A DNA stretch of 41,115 nucleotides. It comes from Caldanaerobius polysaccharolyticus DSM 13641. GTDB lineage: Bacteria; Bacillota; Thermoanaerobacteria; Thermoanaerobacterales; Caldanaerobiaceae. The stretch lies in NCBI RefSeq assembly GCF_000427425.1, contig NZ_KE386494.1, forward strand, positions 746,393 through 787,507. The letters are read 5' to 3'. Position 1 is the stretch's first letter. Each line of letters begins with the position of its first letter. The position numbers and the translations under genes are program-made. The notes below the pieces were generated by a model, which searched no databases, was not told the origin of the DNA, and was given only the letters and a program-made list of their open reading frames with translations. This document shows positions 35,101 through 41,115 of this stretch, piece after piece.

Positions 35101-36732
35101 ATTTACAATAGGCAAATATGTAATATCTAATTTATAGTTATTTTCTTTAAATATCTCTAAACACTTTGTTATTAAGTCATTATGATTTTTTATTCTTATA
35201 TATCCTTGTGAAATAAAATTACATACAGACACCCTTATATTTCTTAGCTTTTCGTCACTTATTCTTAAGTACTGCTCAGTTGCTCCTGAATAATCATTAT
35301 TTAACAACAGTATATCTCCATATAATAATCTGTACTTATCATTATCCATTGACTTTATCTTGCTTATATAATCAAGCGCACATTTTACATTACCCAATTT
35401 CAGATAAATATACGAATAAAAATAATTAAATACATCCTTATATTTATTCATGACTCTATTATCTATATTATTTATCTCTTTAAGCGCATCATCATATCTA
35501 CCATCACAAATCAACGTATTTATTTTTATATATTTTTTTGCCTCATCATTAAGTGTATTTATCTTACTTATAATTTTCTTAACAGAGTTATTGATAATCA
35601 ATGGCCACTGCCGAAGTTCATAATATTTATTTATTGTCTCTTTATAGATATTAAGGTACTTTTTTACAACAATCTCTACCGAAAATTTTTCTTCTACCGT
35701 CTTTCTCGCATTTATCCCAACCTCTTTTGAAAGCTCTGGATTCGACATAAGCATTTTTATCTTTTCAGCTATTGCTTCAGGATTTCTTTCAGGAACTAAA
35801 AAACCATTATATCCATCTTCAATTATCTTTCTTAACCCACCTATGTTTGATGCTATTACCGGCTTACCACATGCCATTGCCTCTATTGCAACAAACCCAA
35901 ATGATTCCTCCGCATTACCAATTTTAATTGAAGGTATAACTACTACATTACATCGATTATATATTTGAAACATTTGTTTATTGTCAATAATGCCTAACAA
36001 TTCAATATTATTTTCTAGTTTATTTTCCAAAATATATTTTTTTAATAAATTTCTTTCCTCACCATCACCTGCAACAATAAGTTTAGCATCTATTTTTTCA
36101 CTAAGTAGTAACTCTAAAGCTTCAACTAAATATATTACTCCTTTTTGTTTCGTAAGCCTTCCTGCAAATAGTATAGTATAGGTTTCATTGTTTTGCTTTA
36201 TATCATAAGGCCTATATCTCTTTGTATCAACAAAATTATCTAATACAAATATTTTCCTTCTTATAATTTTACTAATATATTCTTTTATTCGTTCTCCAAC
36301 AACAACGATATTATCACTAATGATATAAGCGATTTCTTCAATAGCTCTTAAATACCTTTCCTCCAAACTATTTTTAACAATAGAATTTGAAGCAATATAC
36401 TCATCAGCAAGGTATCCATGAACAGTAAGCAAACACGGTATATTTAGTTGAGCTTGTTTTGCTGCCAATAACGATATAACATCATTAGCAACAATTATAT
36501 CTATTTTATTTTTTGACACAAATTCCTCTATTAAATTAGCAAACAATATTCTATAGTTTTCTATAAGGCTTATTAAGGTTAACTGTTTACCTAATTCTTC
36601 TTTAACGTTGTTATATGACAATATGTGGACTTTATTTCCCGTTGATTCCAAGCCATTCTTTAAAGTAGACATATATGATGATATTCCTCCTACATGAGGA
36701 TATTTCCAGAATGTCACAAATAAAATATTCAT
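32173..36732 (-). CDS. Giant multidomain glycosyltransferase (GT4-GT4-GT2-TPR)
   Basis: A 1519-residue cytoplasmic protein. Residues 1-370 are a GT4 (GT-B) enzyme: HVGGISSYMSTLKNGLE, FAGRLTKQKGVIYLVEAL, VAGDGEERNLL and the E-x7-E type ESFGFVAIEAMACGKPVIAS. Residues 370-540 are TPR-like. Residues 540-870 are a second GT4 unit (TGGMRIIYEQINRL, ACPLPPLEAMASGCAVVTTD). Met871 begins a GT2 (GT-A) domain (NTLSLCLITKDEEKNIARCI, VVVDTGSKDRTVEIA, LFLDADEEI), and residues 1100-1519 are TPR repeats. It probably builds a glycan on a surface protein or polymer, together with the FkbM methyltransferase 40 nt upstream. The first 870 codons are more AT-rich than the rest, suggesting a fusion. ATG with GGAGG upstream. 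Confidence 0.9.
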   Translation of the reverse strand: MNILFVTFWKYPHVGGISSYMSTLKNGLESTGNKVHILSYNNVKEELGKQLTLISLIENYRILFANLIEEFVSKNKIDIIVANDVISLLAAKQAQLNIPCLLTVHGYLADEYIASNSIVKNSLEERYLRAIEEIAYIISDNIVVVGERIKEYISKIIRRKIFVLDNFVDTKRYRPYDIKQNNETYTILFAGRLTKQKGVIYLVEALELLLSEKIDAKLIVAGDGEERNLLKKYILENKLENNIELLGIIDNKQMFQIYNRCNVVVIPSIKIGNAEESFGFVAIEAMACGKPVIASNIGGLRKIIEDGYNGFLVPERNPEAIAEKIKMLMSNPELSKEVGINARKTVEEKFSVEIVVKKYLNIYKETINKYYELRQWPLIINNSVKKIISKINTLNDEAKKYIKINTLICDGRYDDALKEINNIDNRVMNKYKDVFNYFYSYIYLKLGNVKCALDYISKIKSMDNDKYRLLYGDILLLNNDYSGATEQYLRISDEKLRNIRVSVCNFISQGYIRIKNHNDLITKCLEIFKENNYKLDITYLPIVNGITGGMRIIYEQINRLHDRGHNVNAVSYYSNPDWFNLKINVKKVDINDDISKHINNNNVIIYTFWNQWYEVNRFDNTMFLIQGDEFLFDDSKLQDIMRAAVANSYIYAESKFLAVSRFLSETIQRKYGRYCEIIKNAIDIEKFYNEDLETKHEKIKIIIVGNAMLKFKGFDDIFKAFDIVRSKGYDFDVIWITQTQPEVCPDYIELYINPLQDKIPELYREADIYVCGSYYEACPLPPLEAMASGCAVVTTDNGGVSEYAIDGYNCLMVKIGDYIGMAESIIKLIEDKQLRTQLISNSLKTAKEFTWDKAIDILENLLIREYLDIKMFKFQQIKNNTLSLCLITKDEEKNIARCINSVKDIVDEIVVVDTGSKDRTVEIAESFGAKVIHAKWEDDFSKAKNIAIENATSDWILFLDADEEIAKEDVPKIKELMQDDSVEAYLLKFINYAGYTVGNASTEVHYNFRLFRNNGRLKYIYPVHENLRDIVENRVPVYKKSDVTILHYGYLNETRVEKNKTERYIRLILNYLMQHPDDQFQHSNLAVEYYNAGQYDKALKHLLIASRNIDLNTFGATRIIRYLIATYTALKDYDTALKIAEDAKAYYSDMADYPYLEGMIYFEQKRYEKAIEVFKECLEIGEYKGILVALGGTGSYRARYMRAMCFERLNRLNDAVENYIEALKLNRTFQDAFIKLFDILIKNERPEDVRSFFNKYVDTSSPVNKVILARLYMNIGRFDIAKEYLDEINLDIEGLNNIRGIVYMGLKNYDKAIQAFDAEYGKAKREANMWKVLCYILSGQRDNALKVLENMDDSQDKKLYLAVLGKEKTNFHDIKDSYFTLLDNLIKLGEFDIYNEVLSLYVSSFSCQDYERYGQLMESYGLKDLAFEAYMNAANLDSKNPTVYRYLSEKAVEQGMYDEALSLAFNALNLDERDVDSYTLLYKIYVTIDRFDEAEQINNAIKDIYPDVDLKERVSGHCK

Positions 36733-36771
36733 AAAAAACCTCCATAGCTTGTAATAATTTTTATATCCTAA

Positions 36772-37560
36772 TTAATGCTGAACTTTTATAATAACATTTG
36801 ATATTGATTCATGATTAAATATATCATCAACTTCCATCGGTATTATATCTCCTTTATCATTCACAATATAATATTTAAAAGCAGAATAACTTTTTAAATA
36901 TTTATATAGGCAATTGTAATCATCCTGTAACATATTTTTATTTAGTTCAAAACTTATTGTATCAATTTTACCTGCTGATATTAATTTTTCCATACCTTTC
37001 AGTGCATGATATTCACCACCTTCTATATCTACTTTGACAAAGTCGATATACTCAATTTCATCAATATGCGCATCCAATGGTTCTGCATCAACCTCTATCT
37101 CGATATATTCATCAACTTTATAATTATTTTGATAATTTTCGTTATGTTTATGAATCGACGAATTACCCATAAACCTACTTGTAACATAAAACTTCAGTTG
37201 TGAGTAATCAGAATATATTGCCTTATTTATAACATTTACCTGCTTATTAAGATAATTCATTGAGATATTATCTTGAAGTAAGGCAAAAATGTTAGGATTT
37301 GCTTCATAAGATAATACTCTGCCATTAGGCCCTACGAGATATCCCATCAGAACAGTAAAATAACCTAAATTAGCACCTATATCAACAACGGTATTCCCAG
37401 GTTTTATTGTTTTAATTAAATAATTTGTTAAGCCTACATCATACACTCCTCTCGTAATTAAAGTTGGTGATAAGCTTAAATCATCTGAAGAAACTAAAAG
37501 CATTCCACCCCATTGTGTTGAAACTAATACTCTATTGTTCCCTATATATGTACCGTACAT
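36772..37560 (-). CDS. FkbM family methyltransferase
   Basis: A SAM-dependent methyltransferase of 262 residues. Motif I is NTVVDIGANLGYFTVLMGYL; LSYEANPNIFALLQDNI and YIDFVKVDIEGGEYHALKGM are FkbM hallmarks. Such enzymes O-methylate sugars or polyketides; beside the glycosyltransferase a glycan substrate is likely. The ATG lies directly behind repeat copy B, whose terminal CGAGGAG forms part of the GAGGAGGAG ribosome site. It is strongly AT-rich like the next gene and probably forms a two-gene operon with it. Confidence 0.92.
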   Translation of the reverse strand: MYGTYIGNNRVLVSTQWGGMLLVSSDDLSLSPTLITRGVYDVGLTNYLIKTIKPGNTVVDIGANLGYFTVLMGYLVGPNGRVLSYEANPNIFALLQDNISMNYLNKQVNVINKAIYSDYSQLKFYVTSRFMGNSSIHKHNENYQNNYKVDEYIEIEVDAEPLDAHIDEIEYIDFVKVDIEGGEYHALKGMEKLISAGKIDTISFELNKNMLQDDYNCLYKYLKSYSAFKYYIVNDKGDIIPMEVDDIFNHESISNVIIKVQH

Positions 37561-37569
37561 CCCTTTCTC

Positions 37570-37824
37570 CTCCTCGTATAATATGATTTGTAATCAACCA
37601 AAAAGGTCGACCTTTAACAAGATTAATAAAGAACCTTGATATTTAAATATTATTTCATTAAATTTCACCATGATTAAATCTATCAAGTGCCACTTGATAC
37701 TTATGCATACATCGCATAGCTACTACCTATGTTTGGGAAGATGGGTTGTCAAGCCCGAACGCAGTGAGTTCATTTTAGGCTTGACTACACATCGACCAAA
37801 CATATAATGTATGCTCTTTTGCTG
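37570..37824 (-). repeat. Structured repeat copy B (inverted partner of 1-267)
   Basis: Read on the minus strand this matches copy A with about four substitutions in the main body, a TC/AA difference near the start and absence of a 12-nt piece. The nested stems, both palindromes and the CGAGGAG end are kept; the outer stem is 8 bp rather than 11. It reads straight into the fkbM start. The plus-strand IS110 leader begins on its other side. The two copies bracket about 37.3 kb in opposite orientation. Confidence 0.85.
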
Positions 37825-37859
37825 CATTTTGTATTGTAGTACACGTATTCCCTCTTTCT

Positions 37860-38134
37860 TCTTCAGGTTGTCTCTGTTAAACTATCTACAAGATTTGGTT
37901 GCAGGGTCGCTCTGAATCCCCCCTGAAGACCCTTCTTTGGGGTACTTCTCGCCAAAGACTGCACCCCTGGGATTACTCGTTTGGTTCTTACTCGCTTGCT
38001 GTCCATGTCTTACTCTTCCGTATGTTTCAGCATCCATACGGTATATCCTATGGGTATTGACTTAGTTCTGATATCGCGAGGCTGTTTCTCGGTAATCTGT
38101 CAGGGATTAACCTGGTACTGGTCTCAAATTTTTT
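37860..38134 (+). ncRNA. Candidate bridge-RNA/left-end region of the IS110 element
   Basis: A gene-free leader before the IS110 recombinase with several stem-loops in order: GGGTC/GACCC (37904-37932), TTTGG/CCAAA (37936-37956), CCGTATG/CATACGG (38018-38041) and CGAG/CTCG (38077-38091). In IS110-group elements the bridge RNA, which pairs with target and donor DNA, lies in this position upstream of the recombinase. The guide loops cannot be assigned without the intact element ends. Confidence 0.5.
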
Positions 38135-38152
38135 GTGAAAGGAGGAATTTAC

Positions 38153-39214
38153 GTGCCCAGTACTTTATTCGTCGGTATCGACATCAGCAGTCAATCTAAT
38201 TCTGTTTTCTTTATTGATCAAGATGGCAATAACCTCATTAAGAAGCCTTTTTCGGTTTCTAATGATATACCAGGTGCTGATTCTATCATCTCTGAGGTGA
38301 TCTCACATGCTAAAGCTATTGATGCTTCCTGTGTCAAAATTGGTATGGAAGCTACTTCTCATTATGCATGGCACCTCCATCTTCACCTGGCTTCTTCTCC
38401 TGACCTGGCACCTTTTAACCCTAAATTCTTTGTCATGAATCCATCTGTCGTCAGTGGTTTTAAAAAGGCTTATACCCATTTGCCTAAAACTGACGATTTT
38501 GATGCCAGAGTCATTGCTGATTGTGTCAGATTCGGTAGGGTAAACCCTGCTCCTACACCTGACTTTAAATATGCTGCACTACAGCGCCTTACTCGCTTTA
38601 GATACCACCTGGTACAGACTATATCCAGTGAAAAGAGCAGATCTTTGAACCTGCTTTATCTCAAGTTCTCTTCATACAAGGAAGACTGCCCTTTTAGCGA
38701 CGTCTTTGGCTCAGCATCTACTTCTGTTTTTGATTCTTTTACTCCTGATGAGATCGCTGTTATGCCTATGGAGGATCTTGTTGATTTTGTCTTGAGTCAT
38801 GGCAACAATAGATTGAGCAATCCCAAAGAAATTGCTAAAACACTTAAATCCGCTGCTAACAGGGCATATCGTCTTAATCCCGACATGTGCGATACTGTTA
38901 GTATGACTTTGACCATGACTCTTGAAAATATTAGATTTCTTGAATCTCAGCTTAAGAAACTGGATAAAGAAATCTCTAAACAGCTTAATGCTTTTCGCCA
39001 AACTCTGACTACTATTCCAGGCATCGGCGATGTATTAGCCGCAGGCCTTGTGGCTGAGATTGGTGATGTTAAGCGGTTTAAAAATGAATGCGCTGTAGCC
39101 AAATTTGCATGCCTTGTGTGGAATAAATATCAATCTGGTAACTTTAGTGCTGAAGACACCTCTTCAGCTAAGAAATTTCCTTCCATTATTATCCAATATA
39201 TGGAGGTTTATTAA
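38153..39214 (+). CDS. IS110 family recombinase (transposase) with altered C-terminus
   Basis: 353 residues. The N-terminal RuvC-like DEDD domain is intact: FVGIDISSQSN (Asp10), KIGMEATSHYAW (Glu) and KTDDFDARVIADCVRFG (two Asp). The C-terminal Tnp domain begins TTIPGIGDVLAAGLVAEIGD and reaches QSGNFSAEDTSSAKK, which includes the likely catalytic Ser, but then ends in FPSIIIQYMEVY instead of the usual KxGNKYLR-type tail. The protein is thus shorter than family members by roughly 50-70 residues, probably through an internal deletion near 39175; 39216-39285 looks like the normal right end. GTG start 7 nt after AAAGGAGG. Probably inactive. Confidence 0.88.
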   Translation: MPSTLFVGIDISSQSNSVFFIDQDGNNLIKKPFSVSNDIPGADSIISEVISHAKAIDASCVKIGMEATSHYAWHLHLHLASSPDLAPFNPKFFVMNPSVVSGFKKAYTHLPKTDDFDARVIADCVRFGRVNPAPTPDFKYAALQRLTRFRYHLVQTISSEKSRSLNLLYLKFSSYKEDCPFSDVFGSASTSVFDSFTPDEIAVMPMEDLVDFVLSHGNNRLSNPKEIAKTLKSAANRAYRLNPDMCDTVSMTLTMTLENIRFLESQLKKLDKEISKQLNAFRQTLTTIPGIGDVLAAGLVAEIGDVKRFKNECAVAKFACLVWNKYQSGNFSAEDTSSAKKFPSIIIQYMEVY

Positions 39215-39969
39215 GCGTTGCCTTTTTTAGAGTTTTTAAGGCCTTTATTTTTCAAGGTTCCAAAAAATACTACTTGACATTACATCGCTTGTCTTTTAAT
39301 TACTTTACCTATCACAATAAGTATTTTCTTTATACCTACCCTTCTTGCTAAAATAACACATTTTATAATTATATCCAAGCCAATATTTTATCATTTTACA
39401 TTTCAATATTTATATCGACATAATAAGATAAAAATTAACTTAGGTTAATTATAAAATTAAATGGCGACACCAAAAAATAGTTGAACCATAGCATGAAACC
39501 CGATATGATGTTGGTTGGTAAAAAAACTAACACATATGGAGGGTTTCAGCTATGGTTCTTACTCAAGAGTATACCACATCTCCTCCTTCTATTATCTTTC
39601 ATTTTCTCACGATATCTTCGTTTTTCTTCGATTTTCTCATTGCAATAATAGCGCCTCATGGTTGGTGTTGTTATTTTTTACTTATATTACCTTTATAACT
39701 ATGACTTTAATAAACTTACGTAAGTTAATTCCATATTATGGCAGGATAGCTCCACTTTTCTCATGGGGTTTACCCTCCCATCTCTCACAGGATCTTTGTC
39801 CTTAATTCCTTCGTTCTACCTTCCATGAGGTGGATGTCAGTTATGCTCGTACACAGGGTCTCTGCCCTTATGGAGAAATCTTACCTGACAACTCCCGCTC
39901 TTGTTCTCAATGTTAAATTCTACTTAGTTCATAATCGCCTTACGAAACCCAATTTCACTATTATCCTTT
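39215..39969. other. Gene-poor stretch in the mobile-element zone
   Basis: No credible gene. 39216-39290 is probably the IS110 right end. 39483-39558 is a long hairpin (separate entry). A short frame starting ATG at 39553 inside that hairpin shows no recognisable product. A 14-bp palindrome AACTTACGTAAGTT lies at 39713-39726. The rest looks like decayed insertion-sequence DNA. Confidence 0.4.
39483..39558 (+). repeat. Long imperfect hairpin
   Basis: Arms GAACCATAGCATGAAACCC (39483-39501) and GGGTTTCAGCTATGGTTC (39541-39558) pair over 18 bp with one bulged A; an inner GTTGGTT/AACTAAC stem extends it. No T-run follows. It may be the end of an unrecognised insertion sequence. Confidence 0.6.
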
Positions 39970-40107
39970 GCACCGCTTAATTGTCCTAACCATCGCAGAA
40001 CGCGAGGCTGTCAAGGGTCGGCTTGCGAAGTGAGCAAAGCAAAACCGAGATGTTAATCCTTGCCCAAGACTTCGAGCGGATGCGATGCATAATCGCAAAT
40101 GCGGTGC
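39970..40107 (-). ncRNA. Candidate structured RNA 3' of the IS110-type pseudogene
   Basis: On the minus strand nested stems can be drawn: GCACCGC/GCGGTGC (40101-40107 with 39970-39976), CATCGCA/TGCGATG (40081-40087 with 39991-39997), CAAGG/CCTTG (40058-40062 with 40012-40016), TCGG/CCGA and an apical stem closing the loop TCACTTC (40027-40033). The layout and apical loop match repeat copies A and B (loop TCACTGC), although the stems differ. It sits about 50 nt after the stop of the pseudogene, where IS1111-group bridge RNAs lie. Confidence 0.5.
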
Positions 40108-40158
40108 TTTTATGCAACTTCCTGTAATGATGGCCTTTTTATGTCTTTTAACATTTTT

Positions 40159-41115
40159 TCAGGATCGTACTTTATTCCTTTTTTTTAATATCGCAAAGAA
40201 TATCCTTATTAACTTGCAGCATAACACTATCAATGACTGTTTATTTTTTAGGGGGTTATCTTTTCTTGTCGTATAATATTCATGTAATATCCGAAATTCC
40301 TGATTTTTAGCTACTATTGGCAATATTGCCTTATATAATATGCTCCTTAAGCGCCTACGCCCCCTCTTACTTATTGTTGTTTCCCCTTCATGCTCTCCGG
40401 AACTGTTCTCTACCAGATTTAATCCCCCTAATTTCTGTATCTGTCTTGGATGTTCATAATTTTTTATATCGCCTACTTCAGAAATAAACGCCGCTACTGT
40501 ATTTATTCCTACACCTTTAATCTCCAATATCTCCCGGGCCCCAGGTACTTTCATTGCAAGCTCTTCCATTTTCTCCTCAATTTCTTCTTTTTGTTTCGTA
40601 ATTATATCATATCGCTCAAGTAGATACCTTATTTCATATTCTGCTATCTTTATGCCTTGCCTTTTGCCTATACTCTCTTCTGCAGCTTTTACAAGATTTA
40701 TTGCCTTTTTCTTACCAACTGCACTATATACTTCATTTCTCCAGCAAGATACTATGCCTTCAACGCCTTTTTCAATTATCTTTTCTGGTGTTGGAAATTC
40801 TTTTAATGTTATTAATGCTGCTTTCCCTTCCCAGTCTGCAAATACTGTATTAAATTCTGGAAAGTATATATCAAGCCATCTTATAACTTGGTTTTTATCA
40901 TGATTAAATCTTTATTTAATCTTTCATGTATATCTACTGCAATTCTTAATTCTGCGTATATGCCTTCGGGTATATTAGGTTCTACATATCTTCCATCTTT
41001 GACGAGCATTGCTATTGTTTTTGGATCTTTTCGGTCATTTTTGTAGGCGAATTATCATCCAGTTCTTTGCTCTTTTTACATGGTATGGATTTACCAATAC
41101 CAATTTTATACCATT
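40159..41115 (-). pseudogene. IS110/IS1111-type transposase pseudogene (frameshifted, cut by window edge)
   Basis: Read on the minus strand the window edge gives VNPYHVKRAK, then after frame changes KNDRKDPKTIAMLVKDGRY, EPNIPEGIYAELRIAVDIHE and, in a third frame, NQVIRWLDIYFPEFN through KGVGINTVAAFISEVGD, LGGLNLVENSSGEHEG and TISKRGRRRLRSILYKAI to the stop at 40159. This is an IS110-family DEDD transposase with the C-terminal Tnp domain complete. Three single-base losses, each in an A-rich run (near 41072, 41045 and 40905), break the frame. The 5' end is outside the window. Confidence 0.87.

Noticed and set aside
37571-37824. Repeat copy B as the true left end of the plus-strand IS110
   Set aside because: Copy A has no IS110 leader visible in the window, and the hairpins at 37904-38091 already fit the IS110 leader; not excluded because copy A is cut by the window edge.
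1-39214. Composite transposon formed by two IS copies around the 37-kb segment
   Set aside because: Only one side shows an IS110 gene inside the window, and IS110 elements lack terminal inverted repeats and do not usually move intervening DNA.
39515-39805. Protein-coding frame of about 96 codons
   Set aside because: Overlaps the hairpin, has low-complexity hydrophobic content and no family resemblance.
1-41115. CRISPR array or tRNA/rRNA genes
   Set aside because: No regularly spaced direct repeats and no tRNA or rRNA signatures were seen on either strand.

Overview
The window looks like a chromosome segment of a low-to-moderate GC, anaerobic, plant-polysaccharide-degrading Firmicute of class Clostridia, perhaps in or near the Thermoanaerobacterales. 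The reasons are strong AGGAGG-type ribosome sites, many GTG/TTG starts, Lpl/Ytc-type sugar importers, DUF3048, DUF134 and DUF5320 genes, and clostridial-type IS110 elements. The exact genus cannot be told from the sequence alone.

Layout. (1) 1-267 is one copy of a structured repeat; an inverted second copy lies at 37570-37824, so the two bracket about 37 kb. (2) 301-3489 (-) is a three-gene ABC sugar importer with its own promoter region, containing a paired palindromic operator candidate. (3) 4146-15898 (-) is a rhamnogalacturonan (RG) operon: two Lpl-type permeases, a binding lipoprotein, a YetA/PL26-like exo-lyase, a CE12-type acetylesterase, a GH106-like alpha-L-rhamnosidase and a PL11 RG lyase broken by one frameshift. 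A 49-bp element with a GAATATTC dyad precedes both transport operons, which argues for common control. (4) 16241-23206 holds trxB, a GH3 glycosidase (+), a DUF89 phosphatase-like gene, yerB, tyrS and a decayed bioB-like fragment. (5) 23207-25140 (-) is DUF5320-DUF134-dusB, driven by a consensus promoter flanked by two CATATG-centred boxes. (6) 25275-29366 holds a superoxide dismutase-like gene, an aldo/keto reductase, a lone minimal nucleotidyltransferase, an SDR dehydrogenase and a membrane HD-GYP protein. (7) 29388-37560 (-) is an AT-rich accessory block: an SF1 helicase with a degenerate PLD-like region and a zinc ribbon, a 1519-residue three-glycosyltransferase fusion, and an FkbM methyltransferase. 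(8) 37570-41115 is a mobile-element zone: repeat copy B, an IS110 recombinase with a replaced C-terminus and a plausible bridge-RNA leader, a gene-poor stretch with a long hairpin, and a frameshifted IS110/IS1111-type pseudogene.

How the genes may work together. PL11 has an N-terminal membrane or signal segment and would cut RG-I outside the cell. The importers would take up the oligomers. The CE12, GH106-like and YetA-like proteins show no signal peptide and would finish the degradation in the cytoplasm.

The most novel observations are: (a) the repeat family, which has nested stems and a conserved TCACT(G/T)C apical loop, with a divergent third member at the 3' side of the IS110-type pseudogene, suggesting solo guide/bridge-type RNAs of an IS110/IS1111-like element; (b) the DUF134/DUF5320 operon, whose promoter is sandwiched by two matched palindromes 40 bp apart; (c) the shared regulatory element of the two sugar-import operons. 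All functional statements are read from sequence motifs by eye; no searches were run.
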